Origin: Cerasicoccus maritimus
GTDB lineage: Bacteria > Verrucomicrobiota > Verrucomicrobiia > Opitutales > Cerasicoccaceae
Assembly (NCBI GenBank): GCA_031296935.1
Contig: JAVDPD010000004.1
Span: 186,001 to 250,000, forward strand
Reading direction: 5' to 3'
DNA: 64,000 nucleotides
Shown here: positions 7,915-17,028 of the stretch, in pieces
Numbering within the stretch: the first letter of the stretch is position 1
Layout: each line of letters begins with the position of its first letter
Translations under genes and position numbers: made by a program
Notes under the pieces: generated by a model
Databases searched by the model: none
Told to the model about the DNA's origin: nothing
What the model saw: only the letters and a program-made list of their open reading frames with translations

Positions 7915-9260
7915 AGCTTAAGTATTTCGGCACCGATGGCATTCGTGGGCGCGTAGGCGGAGATCTGCTGAGCCCTGAGTTTGTGCGCCGTGCGGGCTAT
8001 GGCGTGGCCGCGTTTTTGCGCAAGCACAACAAGGCAAAACCGATCACCGTCGTCATTGGCCGCGACACCCGCGCCTCGGGTGAAGAGCTGGAGATGCTGC
8101 TTTCTGAGGGTTTTTGCAAGGACCACATTCACGTGATTCGGCTCGGCGTGGTGCCAACCCCCGGTGTGGCCATGAGCCTGCGCGACTTGCATGCCGATTT
8201 GGGGGTGGCGATTACCGCCTCGCACAACCCGTCGCACGACAATGGCCTGAAGTTTTTCGATAACCGCGGCCTCAAGTTTTCCGCTGGCGCCGAAGCCGAG
8301 ATCGAGCAATTTATTGACAGCGTGGACGTCGCGCCAGCAGACCATTGTCTAAACTGTGGACACGACTACGATGGCAGCGCTTTTTACGTGAATGTCTTGC
8401 GCTCGCTGATGCACCAGGGCTGCCTCAAGGGCTGGAAAGTCGTCATCGATACGGCCAACGGCGCGACGGCGGCGACAACGCCGAAGGTGTTCAGCCACTA
8501 CGGCGCGGAGGTTATCCAGCTTGGCGGCGAGCCCGATGGCTTGAATATCAATGACGGCGTTGGCAGCGAACACCCGGATAAGCTCGCGGCTGCTGTCTTG
8601 GAGCATGGTGCCAACCTTGGCATCGCGCACGATGGCGATGGCGACCGCCTGGTCGTTTGCGACGAGAAGGGGCACGTCGTTCATGGTGACCAACTGCTCG
8701 GCATTCTCGGCCTATATGGCATCAAGACTGGCCGCTTGCGCAAGAAGACGCTCGTGGCCACCGTGCACAGCAACATGGGGCTCGACCGTGCCATGATGCA
8801 GGCTGGCGGCAAGGTCATCCGCGTGGATGTGGGCGATCGCAACGTGCTCCACTGTATGCTGGAGAACGATTATAACTTTGGCGGCGAGTCCTCCGGCCAC
8901 ATGATTTTCCGTGACTACTCTGTGGCGGGCGACGGCCTTTTGGCCGCAATTCAGCTCGTGGGTTTGCTGCTCGAAACCAAGAGCCCGCTCTCTGAGCTGG
9001 CTGCGACGGTGGAACTCTTCCCACAAGCGACCCAAAACCTGAAGGTCGCGGTGAAAATTCCGCTTGCCGAATGCCCGGAGCTGAGCCGAGTCATGGCCAC
9101 GCTGGAAACCGAGCTGGCCGGCAAGGGCCGCATCCTGGTCCGCTACTCCGGCACCGAGCCCAAGCTCCGCCTCCTCGCCGAAGCCGAAACCGAAGCCCTC
9201 GCCCAAGACGCCATCGACCGCCTGGTCGCCGCCGCAGGCAAGGACCTGGAAGTGGTTTAG
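7911..9260 (+). CDS. glmM: Phosphoglucosamine mutase
   Basis: 449 aa from the ATG at 7911, inside the trpD stop. Converts glucosamine-6-phosphate to glucosamine-1-phosphate for UDP-GlcNAc, peptidoglycan and LPS. All four family motifs are visible: the catalytic phosphoserine in TASHNPSHDNG (Ser at about 104), the metal loop DGDGDR (about 240), the sugar-binding GGESSGH (about 325) and the phosphate-binding RYSGTEPKLR (near 410). The start KYFGTDGIRG is classical. A longer in-frame reading upstream lies entirely within trpD and is not used. A 340-bp palindromic element follows the stop. Confidence 0.96.
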   Translation: MKLKYFGTDGIRGRVGGDLLSPEFVRRAGYGVAAFLRKHNKAKPITVVIGRDTRASGEELEMLLSEGFCKDHIHVIRLGVVPTPGVAMSLRDLHADLGVAITASHNPSHDNGLKFFDNRGLKFSAGAEAEIEQFIDSVDVAPADHCLNCGHDYDGSAFYVNVLRSLMHQGCLKGWKVVIDTANGATAATTPKVFSHYGAEVIQLGGEPDGLNINDGVGSEHPDKLAAAVLEHGANLGIAHDGDGDRLVVCDEKGHVVHGDQLLGILGLYGIKTGRLRKKTLVATVHSNMGLDRAMMQAGGKVIRVDVGDRNVLHCMLENDYNFGGESSGHMIFRDYSVAGDGLLAAIQLVGLLLETKSPLSELAATVELFPQATQNLKVAVKIPLAECPELSRVMATLETELAGKGRILVRYSGTEPKLRLLAEAETEALAQDAIDRLVAAAGKDLEVV

Positions 9261-9603
9261 GGAGATTAAAAATTAAAGTGAGCAAATTAAAGCGGCTGCT
9301 CGGCTTTGGCGGTGCTTGGCTTTGGCGGGTGTTTGGTTGGAGCAGTGCTTGGCTGGAGGGCAACGCTTCGTCGTTGCCGCTTCGTTTGGTTTGGCTTTGC
9401 ACAATGTGGCTGACGCTGCCCCCAGCATTGCGCATCGCGGCGTAAAGCCGCTCCCACGAGGTAAGTCGTGCACTCCGTGGGAGCGGCTTTATGCCGCGAT
9501 ATATAATCCATCTACGGTCAATCCAACCTCTTGGTTTTCAGGGCGCGATATCGCGTGGCGCGTCGCCCTCCAATTTTTAATCTGTTCACTTTAAGCTCCC
9601 TCA
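9261..9603. repeat. MITE-like non-coding element with terminal inverted repeats
   Basis: This fills the gap between glmM and the antiporter gene. The left end starts GGGAG and carries TTAAAGTGAGCAAATTAAA; the right end, read inward on the minus strand, starts GGGAG and carries TTAAAGTGAACAGATTAAA. The interior contains a 25-bp inverted repeat (next entry) and a GGGCGCGATATCGCG palindrome near 9541-9555. The in-frame readings across it look spurious. The flanks do not show a clear target-site duplication. Confidence 0.55.
9434..9500. repeat. REP-like 25-bp stem hairpin
   Basis: Left arm 9434-9458 and right arm 9476-9500 are inverted repeats matching at 24 of 25 positions, with a 17-nt loop. 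The core reads GTGGGAGCGGCTTTA. This resembles REP sequences common in gammaproteobacteria (from memory). It could stabilise the glmM transcript's 3' end or act as a REP-type element. Confidence 0.75.
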
Positions 9604-9609
9604 TCCACG

Positions 9610-11298
9610 ATGAGGCCTATGGCTGATGCTGCGCAGACCGAAGGTGTGTCGCGCGTCCGGTGGGGCGCGGCGGTTATCTTGTGGGCCATTAGTTGGCCGC
9701 TGGGGTGGCAGATGGGCGGCGCGACGGGCAGCTTGCTCACCGCGCTGTGGCCGAGCATTGTGGCGCTGGGCGTGGTTTATTTAACGCGCAATGCGCTGCT
9801 GGGGCTTGTAGCAGGCGCTGCGGGCGGGGCAATTATCCTGTGCGACGGGCGACCGTGGGTGGCGTTTCTCTCGCTGATGGGCGACCACTTTGCGCCGCAT
9901 TTTACCAGCGAATGGAAGCTGAGCGCGGTGGCCTTTACGCTGCTGCTCGGTGGCTTTGCGGCGGTGCTGGAGCGCAGCGGCGGGCTGGAGTATTTTTTGC
10001 GGCGCTACCTGCTGCGCGGCGGCGAGAGCCCCACCCGGCTGCAAGCGGGCGCGGCGGGCCTTGGGCTGGTGTGTTTCTTTGACGGGCTCGCCAACAGCGT
10101 GCTTGTCGGGCGGCTGGTTAGCCCACTGGCGGAGCGGCATGGCGTCTCCCGCGTGAAGCTGGCCTACCTGGCCGACTCGACCAGCTCGGCGGTGGCGTGC
10201 GTGGCGTTTCTCTCGACGTGGATTGCCTACCAGCTGTCGATGATTCGCGAGGGCTTTGCGCTGATCGGCGAGGAGACGAATCCCTACGCGTGGTTTTTGC
10301 GGTCCCTGCCCTACAACTATTATTGCTGGTTTACGCTGCTGATGGTGGCGCTGGTGATCTGGCGCAATTTCAACCCCGGGCCTATGGGCGCCTACGAACG
10401 CGCAGCCCGCGCCAAGGCTGGCCAAGGTGAGGCGCAGGGAGCGGAGTCCACGGCGACCTCGGGGGGGCTGCTGCTCTGCGTGGTGTCTCTATTGACCCTG
10501 TTGCTGGCGCTGCTCGGCGGCCTGTATTACTTTGGCGTGCCGAGTGCCTTGGGCGACGATGCGGCGTATTTTCCGCTGACGGTGGATAAGGTCACGGCCT
10601 CCTTTGGCAGCAATGCCGGGGCCTTCGTGCTCGTCTTCGGCGGCGTGGTTGCCTCGCTGGCGGCGCTGTTGTTTTTCCCGCTGAGCGGCCGGACTTACGC
10701 CGAAGGCGGCAAGGCTTATGGCGCGGGCGTGAAGCACCTGATGGCGCCGGTGTTGATCCTCGTGGGCGCCTGGATGCTCAGCTCAACGCTGTCATCGCTC
10801 AACACCGGTAAGCTGCTCGGCGACCTCGTGGGCGCGTGGGCGCCGCTGGCGCTGTTGCCCGTGATCATCTTTGTGTTCGGCGCATTGATTTCGTTTTCGA
10901 CCGGCACTTCGTGGGGCACAATGGGCATCCTGATGCCACTCGCGATCCCGCTGATCGCCAACCACCCGGGCGCGGAGCTCGGCGATTTGGCTCCACTATA
11001 CGCGGCGGCGGTTGGGGCGGTGTTCAGCGGCGCGGTGTTTGGCGACCACTGCTCGCCGATCAGCGACACGACGCTGGTCAGCGCGATTACTTGTGACGTG
11101 ACCCCGCACGACCACGTGCGCACGCAGCTGCCGTTCGCGCTGATGTCGGCGCTGGCGGCGGCGGTGTTGGGGTTCATTCCGGCGGGCCTCGGTGCCCCGG
11201 GGTGGGTGGGGTTGTTGGTCGGCGCTGGCGCGTTGATCGCAGCGACGTTTGCGCTGAAGCGTTGGTCTGCGGTGTCAGCACGCGGGGAAATCCTTTAA
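9610..11298 (+). CDS. NhaC-family Na+/H+ antiporter
   Basis: 562 aa with about 12 hydrophobic segments, so an inner-membrane transporter. The C-terminal part reads VFSGAVFGDHCSPISDTTLVSAI.CDV..HV.TQLPFAL (about residues 470-505), the best-conserved signature of the NhaC family, which exchanges sodium for protons and in some members malate or other substrates. SFSTGTSWGTMGILMPLAIP (about 425-445) is the second family signature. An acidic or variable loop lies at about 255-285. The ATG at 9610 follows the MITE-like element directly, so its promoter may lie within that element. The exact substrate cannot be told from sequence. Confidence 0.88.
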   Translation: MRPMADAAQTEGVSRVRWGAAVILWAISWPLGWQMGGATGSLLTALWPSIVALGVVYLTRNALLGLVAGAAGGAIILCDGRPWVAFLSLMGDHFAPHFTSEWKLSAVAFTLLLGGFAAVLERSGGLEYFLRRYLLRGGESPTRLQAGAAGLGLVCFFDGLANSVLVGRLVSPLAERHGVSRVKLAYLADSTSSAVACVAFLSTWIAYQLSMIREGFALIGEETNPYAWFLRSLPYNYYCWFTLLMVALVIWRNFNPGPMGAYERAARAKAGQGEAQGAESTATSGGLLLCVVSLLTLLLALLGGLYYFGVPSALGDDAAYFPLTVDKVTASFGSNAGAFVLVFGGVVASLAALLFFPLSGRTYAEGGKAYGAGVKHLMAPVLILVGAWMLSSTLSSLNTGKLLGDLVGAWAPLALLPVIIFVFGALISFSTGTSWGTMGILMPLAIPLIANHPGAELGDLAPLYAAAVGAVFSGAVFGDHCSPISDTTLVSAITCDVTPHDHVRTQLPFALMSALAAAVLGFIPAGLGAPGWVGLLVGAGALIAATFALKRWSAVSARGEIL

Positions 11299-11335
11299 GC
11301 TTTTCCCTTCCGCAGAATGCTTTATAAGAAACATC

Positions 11336-13867
11336 ATGGCAGCTAACTCTACTGGCGGCAGATGGAAACTACTACTGTGTCTGCTCCCGATACCTCTGTT
11401 CTGGATTTTCTTCACCGAAGCAAAATTTGCCAAAGTGTATTCCCAGCAGTTGGTGAACCTGGCCATGGACTGGCGCTACAAGGTGCGCGGAGAGCTGGAG
11501 GCTCCGGAAGTGAAGGTGATCTATGTCGATGTAGACGCCGAAACGATTAGCAGGATTGGAGAGCGCCCCTGGTCGCGTTTTCGCTTTGGGCAGGTTGCCG
11601 AGAAATTGTTTGAATATGGGCACGTAAGCGCGGTGGGCTTCGACCTTATCTTCTCCAAAAATTCCAGCTCAGAGCTGGTTCAGCCGGAACACGTCAACCA
11701 AAGCGACATCGAATTCCGCAAAGTTCTGAGCAAGTATCCTAACGTGGTGCTGGCCGCCAATTACACTCAGATCCCCCTGCCCTACACTTTCGAAGAACGC
11801 GAGCGCATCAAGAACGGCGAACACATCGAGCCACGCTATCGAGACATGCCGCTGACTTATTTTCACGAAAAATACGGCGCCGACTATCCGTACACACCCA
11901 AGACGACCTTTCCGGAGATGCCGACTTTTCCATTGGTTTTGATGGGCAACGGTACGAATGGCATTGGCCTGATTGCAGAGGATAAAGAAATGTCAGGCGA
12001 TACGGTGCCGCGTTGGATCCCCCTCTATGCCGAGGCGGAGGGCCCCTACTACACCCTCAATTTGCTGGAGGGCTATGAGTATTTCTATGACTTGAATTTC
12101 AACGATAACTTCTTGTTCGAAGACACCGAACAATCCATCGAGAACCAGCAGTTTCTTAGAGTTCCAGAGGCGGACATCATCCGGGAGCCCACGGTACAGG
12201 TGCTGGGAAATAATTTCCAGAACTTGGGCTTCATGCCGTTGAACACCAAGCAAACCTTCCTGCATTTTAGCATCGAACTGGCCCGTAAGCACCTCGGCCT
12301 CGATCCCGAAGACATCGTGATCGAAGAAGACCGCATGATCTTTTATAAGGATGATGAGCCGATCATTGAGCTGCCGATGGTCGAAGGGCAGATCATGGAG
12401 GTTAATTGGTTTTCGCGGTGGTTTAGCGAATACAATACGCGCGCATCGATGGCGCGCATCTTCGACGCAGCTCACATGCTGGAAAACGGTAATGAAGCGC
12501 AACAGAAGGAAGCCAGGGAGTATTTTGATCAGTTTAAGGACGCCATCGTGCTCATTGGGCCGACGGACACTACGCTGCAGGATTTGGCCCCTACGCCCTT
12601 TGACTCGGTGCCGGTGCCGAAGGTCGGCATGCATGGCAATGCGATCAAGACCATCTTTACCGGCAAGTTTATCAAGCGGCTGGACTGGTGGCATCATGCG
12701 TTGATTACGTTGGTGCTGACTTATCTCGTCGCTGCGCTGGGCACCTACACTGGTCGCTATAACGTGTGGATGAAGGTCGGCAGCGGCCTTGTGCTGGTGT
12801 TGTATGTGGGGCTGGTCTTTGGATCGTTTAGCGTGTTTCACCTGGTGCTGCCGTTCATTGCGCCGGTTGCCTCGGCGATTACCACGACCACCGCAGGTGC
12901 CGTCTATCAGCTCGTGGTCGAAGAAAAGCAACGCGGCCGCATCAAGGGCATGTTTGGCGCTTACCTCTCGCCCGATCTTGTGAACAACATGGTCGAGTCC
13001 GGCGAAGAGCCGCAACTGGGCGGGGAGGAAGTCGAGATCTCGGCGTTCTTCTCCGACATTCAGGGCTTTTCAACTTTCTCCGAGCTGTTGCCGGCTGACC
13101 GCCTTGTGACGCTCATGAATGAATACCTCACGGCGATGACGGACATCTTACAGGAGGAGTTTGGCACGCTTGATAAATACATCGGCGACGCTATGGTGGC
13201 GATGTTCAATGCGCCCTTGCACGTCGAGAACCATGCCTTGCGCGCTTGCATGGCGGCGGCGCGAATCCAGACGCGTCAAAACGAGTTGCGTGACAAGTGG
13301 GCAGCCGAGGGTGACGACTGGCCGGAAATTGTTCCCAAGATGCAGACCCGAATTGGCGTCAATACCGGCCCGGCCGTTGTCGGCAACATGGGCTCGGAAT
13401 CGCGCTTTAACTACACCATGATGGGCGACACGGTGAACCTCGCGGCGCGCAGTGAATCCGGTGCGAAGTCCTACGGCCTTTACATCATGGTCACTGGCGA
13501 AACCCGCGAGGCTTGCATGGCCGTGAGCGACGAGTGCGTCTTCCGTTACCTCGACAAGATTCGTGTGAAGGGCCGCAGTCAGCCCGCCGAAATGTATGAG
13601 CTCGTGTGCCTCAAGGAAGACATGGACGACGAGACCGTGCGCTGCCTGGAAATTTACCAAAAAGGCATCGATCGCTACTTGCAGCAGGACTTCAACGGTG
13701 CCATCGAATTCTTCGAACAATCCGTGGAGCTCGAGCCCAACCGCCCCGAGAAAAACCAGGAGGCGCCGACGACTCCGAGCGACGTCCTGCTCGCCCGCTG
13801 CCTCTACTACCTTGAAGAACCACCCGGCGAAAACTGGGATGGCGTCTTCGTGATGAAGACGAAGTAA
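11336..13867 (+). CDS. CHASE2-domain class III adenylate/guanylate cyclase
   Basis: 843 aa. An N-terminal membrane helix (about 10-27) is followed by a large extracytoplasmic CHASE2 sensor (about 30-430, with VIYVDVDAETISRIGERPWSR near 60), three closely spaced membrane helices (about 445-515) and a class III cyclase domain (about 565-760). Metal-binding Asp residues sit in FFSDIQGFS and YIGDAMVAMFNAP. The purine-binding region LDKYIGD and the transition-state segment NYTMMGDTVNLAAR are intact, so it should be active and make cAMP, judging by the Lys in LDKY. The C-terminal 80 residues look TPR-like. No cAMP effector is encoded nearby. It converges with the 14007 gene. Confidence 0.92.
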   Translation: MAANSTGGRWKLLLCLLPIPLFWIFFTEAKFAKVYSQQLVNLAMDWRYKVRGELEAPEVKVIYVDVDAETISRIGERPWSRFRFGQVAEKLFEYGHVSAVGFDLIFSKNSSSELVQPEHVNQSDIEFRKVLSKYPNVVLAANYTQIPLPYTFEERERIKNGEHIEPRYRDMPLTYFHEKYGADYPYTPKTTFPEMPTFPLVLMGNGTNGIGLIAEDKEMSGDTVPRWIPLYAEAEGPYYTLNLLEGYEYFYDLNFNDNFLFEDTEQSIENQQFLRVPEADIIREPTVQVLGNNFQNLGFMPLNTKQTFLHFSIELARKHLGLDPEDIVIEEDRMIFYKDDEPIIELPMVEGQIMEVNWFSRWFSEYNTRASMARIFDAAHMLENGNEAQQKEAREYFDQFKDAIVLIGPTDTTLQDLAPTPFDSVPVPKVGMHGNAIKTIFTGKFIKRLDWWHHALITLVLTYLVAALGTYTGRYNVWMKVGSGLVLVLYVGLVFGSFSVFHLVLPFIAPVASAITTTTAGAVYQLVVEEKQRGRIKGMFGAYLSPDLVNNMVESGEEPQLGGEEVEISAFFSDIQGFSTFSELLPADRLVTLMNEYLTAMTDILQEEFGTLDKYIGDAMVAMFNAPLHVENHALRACMAAARIQTRQNELRDKWAAEGDDWPEIVPKMQTRIGVNTGPAVVGNMGSESRFNYTMMGDTVNLAARSESGAKSYGLYIMVTGETREACMAVSDECVFRYLDKIRVKGRSQPAEMYELVCLKEDMDDETVRCLEIYQKGIDRYLQQDFNGAIEFFEQSVELEPNRPEKNQEAPTTPSDVLLARCLYYLEEPPGENWDGVFVMKTK

Positions 13868-13874
13868 GGGGAGG

Positions 13875-14003
13875 AAAAAGGAAAAAGATTAAAGGAAAAA
13901 GGATGGCTGGTTTTCAGTGGCCAGGGTATTGCGATGAATCGATTCGCTAGTCTTCGCAAATTCCTGAGAGCGTGCGTCGTCTACTTTAATCTTTTTCCTT
14001 TTT
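13875..14003. repeat. 20-bp perfect inverted repeat between convergent genes
   Basis: Arms 13875-13894 (AAAAAGGAAAAAGATTAAAG) and 13984-14003 (its exact complement) enclose 89 nt between the 3' ends of the cyclase and the cystathionine gamma-synthase-like gene. The same purine/pyrimidine motif recurs upstream of queG (24775-24808). It could act as a two-way transcription stop or be a small mobile repeat. Confidence 0.65.
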
Positions 14004-14006
14004 ACT

Positions 14007-15512
14007 TTAATCTCCGAGGCCTTCGCCGAGGGCCTGCTTGATTTCCTCGATGTCTTCGACGCCGGCGGAGAGACGGATGAGCTCCGGGTTCAGGCCACAA
14101 GCGCGCAGCTCGGCGCGACCCTTTTCGGTGCTGGCTTGGTCGAAGTGCGCGAGGTACATGAACGGGCACATCATCGTGAACGTGGTGCCAAAACTCGGGC
14201 CCTTCACTATGCGCGCCCGGTCGTAAAATTGTTTCAGCGGAATGTTGAGCTCGAAGGTAACCATCGCGCCGCAGGACTCTTCACTGCGGGCAATCGCGGC
14301 AAAGTTCTTGGCGCATTGTTCGGACCACGGATGCCACACTTTGCTCACGGCGGGATGCGTTTCCAGCCACGCGGCCAGCGCCTTGGCGTTGGCGTTTTGC
14401 TTGGCGACCACTTCGGGCATCGCGTCGATTTGCGCGGCTAGCTTGGCGAGGTCGCGCACGTAGGGCGGCTCGCATTTGCCGTTGAGCGCGCCCACGAGTT
14501 CGTCGGCAAATGGGCTCTCCGGGTTGATGGCCGCGGCACCGATCATCACGTCGCCTTCATGCGCGGCATACTTCGTTAAGCTGGTGACGAGCAGGTCCGT
14601 GTGTGGCAGCACGTCTACGCTGGAAATCGCGGCAATCGTCGGATCGTAAATACGGATCACGCGATGCTCGCGGCAAAGCTCATTGAGCAGCTCGACGTTC
14701 GGTGTTTGGATCAGCGGATTGGTCGGCAGCTCGGTCACAATGGCCGCAAGCTGGCTGCCGTGCTCGGCAAAGAAGTTGCGCAGCCACGCTTCGTCAAAGA
14801 CATCGTAGTGGACGGTCAGCGTGCTTTCAGCGCCGATGAATTGCTCCAGGATGCGCTGGGTGTCCAGGTAGAGCCAGCCGAGCTGCAAGTAATGCGAGCG
14901 GCCTTTGGCGGACTGCACTTGCTGCGCCGCTTGCAAGGCGCCGTAGAAGGCGTTCATGCCGCAGTTGGCCAGGTAGAGGTGATCCGTGGGTAGGTAGCGG
15001 CGGAGCACGTTGATGACGCGCGGCTTACTTTCTTTCGCAGAGTAACTTTGCAATGCAAAGTCTTTGCCCGCATCCATGCACCCGTGGTGCTTCAGGTAGT
15101 CCTCGGCGTGGCGCGAGGAAATGCTGAGGCCGGTGTGCTGGAGGAAGGCTTTGCCGCGGCGCAGCAGCTCCTCGGTCTTCGGCAAGACGATGCAGAAGAA
15201 GTCGAACTCTTCGCGGATCTCGGCGCCCTCGACGCCCAGCCACTTGATGCAGCTCTTGGCGGCGCCTTCCGACGGCAGCAGGAAAATTTGTTTATCGGCG
15301 AGGCCGAGGCGTTCGCTGGCGAGGTTCATCGCTTGCACCACGTAGTCGTGCAGGACGAAGCGCGGGTAGGCGTATTTTACCTGGGCGATGGTCTCGGGGC
15401 GCTTTTCTTCGTAGCCGATCACGTCGTCCATCGTGGGCAGGCTACAGCACACCGCATGCACGGTGTCTGGAATGGTGGCCCCTAAAGGGTAATGCTGGAG
15501 GGTTTTGGACAA
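14007..15512 (-). CDS. Cystathionine gamma-synthase-type PLP enzyme with long N-terminal domain
   Basis: 501 aa, about 110 longer than bacterial MetB. Residues about 165-500 are the Cys/Met-metabolism PLP fold; the cofactor Lys is in LLVTSLTKYAAHEGD (about residue 315), and TELPTNPLIQTPN (about 260) is also typical. The first 150 residues contain PLGATIPDTVHAVCCSLP and VIGYEEK..E.IAQ..YAYPRF. From memory these match the N-terminal domain of fungal cystathionine gamma-synthases (yeast STR2 type), not the short bacterial enzyme. It should join an activated homoserine with cysteine, or act as a related gamma-lyase. It lies 33 nt downstream of the beta-helix gene, last in a long minus-strand run. 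Confidence 0.85.
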   Translation of the reverse strand: MSKTLQHYPLGATIPDTVHAVCCSLPTMDDVIGYEEKRPETIAQVKYAYPRFVLHDYVVQAMNLASERLGLADKQIFLLPSEGAAKSCIKWLGVEGAEIREEFDFFCIVLPKTEELLRRGKAFLQHTGLSISSRHAEDYLKHHGCMDAGKDFALQSYSAKESKPRVINVLRRYLPTDHLYLANCGMNAFYGALQAAQQVQSAKGRSHYLQLGWLYLDTQRILEQFIGAESTLTVHYDVFDEAWLRNFFAEHGSQLAAIVTELPTNPLIQTPNVELLNELCREHRVIRIYDPTIAAISSVDVLPHTDLLVTSLTKYAAHEGDVMIGAAAINPESPFADELVGALNGKCEPPYVRDLAKLAAQIDAMPEVVAKQNANAKALAAWLETHPAVSKVWHPWSEQCAKNFAAIARSEESCGAMVTFELNIPLKQFYDRARIVKGPSFGTTFTMMCPFMYLAHFDQASTEKGRAELRACGLNPELIRLSAGVEDIEEIKQALGEGLGD

Positions 15513-15544
15513 GGTTGCCTAAACAAGCGTAAAAGCAGGCTTTA

Positions 15545-17026
15545 TCAATCCAATTTTCGCACCGGCCAGCGGCTCATCTTGAAATACGGGCTCTGCGGCG
15601 TGGGCGTGAACGTGTAGTTTTCCGGGTCGAGCAGCTTGGCTTCGCCCAGGAAGGAATCGAGGTCGATGCCGGCCACGGTCTGCCACTGGGCAAAGGTCAG
15701 CGCCTGCCCGAGCGCCTCAAATGGCTTCTTGGCGAGCGAATCGTAGAGGTTCTTTTCGGCCTGAATGCCATGCTCCGGCGCCGCGACGTTGATGAGCTTT
15801 GCGTCGTCGAGGGCCACGATGATGTTGCGCGAAAGCTGGAGCTCGCTGGGCGTCTCGCCTTCGGCCAGCAGTAGTTGGTCAACGCCGTTGCCGTAGAATA
15901 CATTGGCCATCAGGTAAAGCCCGCCGCCTTGCAGCACCACGCCTTCCTTGGCGTTGTAGGCGAACTGGCTTTCGCTGACGGATGCGACTTGCGCGTTGTC
16001 CCGGCAGACGAAGCCCGAGCGGTTGTTGAGCACGGTCAGCTTGGCCAGCTGGGATTCGCCGGTGGACTGCGCCAGCACAAAGCCGTCGCCATGATTTTCC
16101 GAGGCCTTGAGCGACCATACCTTGACGGCGCCGCAGTCGAGTATTTGCAAGCCCGCGAGCGAGCCCGAGCTGCGCGACCAGTTGTTGAGCTTCGCTTCGA
16201 CGCCGGAGATGACGAGCTGCGCCAAGTTGCGCAGCACCACGCCGTTGCCGCCGCAGCGGTCGACGATCAGTCTGCGAATGCGCACTTGCCCCAAGTCCGC
16301 CAAGCGCACGCCGTCGCCGTGGCAATACTCCACCGCAATGTTGTTGAGGATTGCCCCGTCGCCGCCCGCGATGTCGATTGCCGCATCGAAGCCGCGCTCG
16401 AAGGCGAGGCTTTCCAAATAGAGGCCATCGACGTGCTCGGCGCGAAAGCCCACGTCTTGTCGGCTGACTTCCACGGTGCCGGGCTTGACCGCCGCGCCCT
16501 TGGGCGGCAGCAGGTAAATCTTCGGCTCCTCGCCGCGCACGTAGCACACCTGGCCTTGGCGCACGCGGTCGGGCGACGAGGCTTCCACCAAGCGCGCGCC
16601 CTCGACATAGACCGTCGGGTTTTCCTTGGATTGATAAGTCCACGGCAGTTCAAAGATATCGTAGTCGCCAATCTTCCAGCCGTTAATTTGGTCCGTGCCG
16701 TTGATGACGACGTTGCCCGGATCGGAGGCTTCAAATTTAATGGACGCATTGGTCTCGTCTACTTTGTCTCGCAAAGTAACCGACTCGCGGTAGAGCCCGG
16801 GGTGGATGACCACACGCACGGATTTGCCCGCCCGCGCATAGCCCAGCGCATTGGTGGCGGCCGCTTGAATCGTGCGAAACGGCGTGGTCGGGTTCGTGTC
16901 GCTGGCCTGCGGATCGCGGTTGTTGACCTCGATGTCGACGTTCCACACGTATTCAACTTCCTCGGCGCGGAGCAGGCCGAAGGTCAGTGCGATTATAATT
17001 AAGATGAAATTTCTCAGTCGCGCCAT
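15545..17026 (-). CDS. Secreted right-handed parallel beta-helix protein
   Basis: 493 aa with a hydrophobic signal peptide ending near residue 21 (LLRAEE). The start of the mature part, VNNRDPQASDTNPTTPFRTIQAA, is the opening seen in pectate-lyase-like and DUF1565 beta-helix proteins. It is followed by many short coils of the form (GV.L.N.A.L.ISGVEA). Such proteins are often polysaccharide lyases or surface adhesins. No catalytic residues can be named, so the substrate is unknown. It is exported to the periplasm or the surface. The stop lies 2 nt after the neighbouring 17029 gene in the same run, with the synthase gene 33 nt downstream. Confidence 0.78.
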   Translation of the reverse strand: MARLRNFILIIIALTFGLLRAEEVEYVWNVDIEVNNRDPQASDTNPTTPFRTIQAAATNALGYARAGKSVRVVIHPGLYRESVTLRDKVDETNASIKFEASDPGNVVINGTDQINGWKIGDYDIFELPWTYQSKENPTVYVEGARLVEASSPDRVRQGQVCYVRGEEPKIYLLPPKGAAVKPGTVEVSRQDVGFRAEHVDGLYLESLAFERGFDAAIDIAGGDGAILNNIAVEYCHGDGVRLADLGQVRIRRLIVDRCGGNGVVLRNLAQLVISGVEAKLNNWSRSSGSLAGLQILDCGAVKVWSLKASENHGDGFVLAQSTGESQLAKLTVLNNRSGFVCRDNAQVASVSESQFAYNAKEGVVLQGGGLYLMANVFYGNGVDQLLLAEGETPSELQLSRNIIVALDDAKLINVAAPEHGIQAEKNLYDSLAKKPFEALGQALTFAQWQTVAGIDLDSFLGEAKLLDPENYTFTPTPQSPYFKMSRWPVRKLD

Positions 17027-17028
17027 GA

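Noticed and set aside
15875..17002. A 375-codon plus-strand open frame
   Set aside because: Antisense to the beta-helix gene, with shadow-like composition rich in Ala, Val and Asp and no signal peptide or motif.
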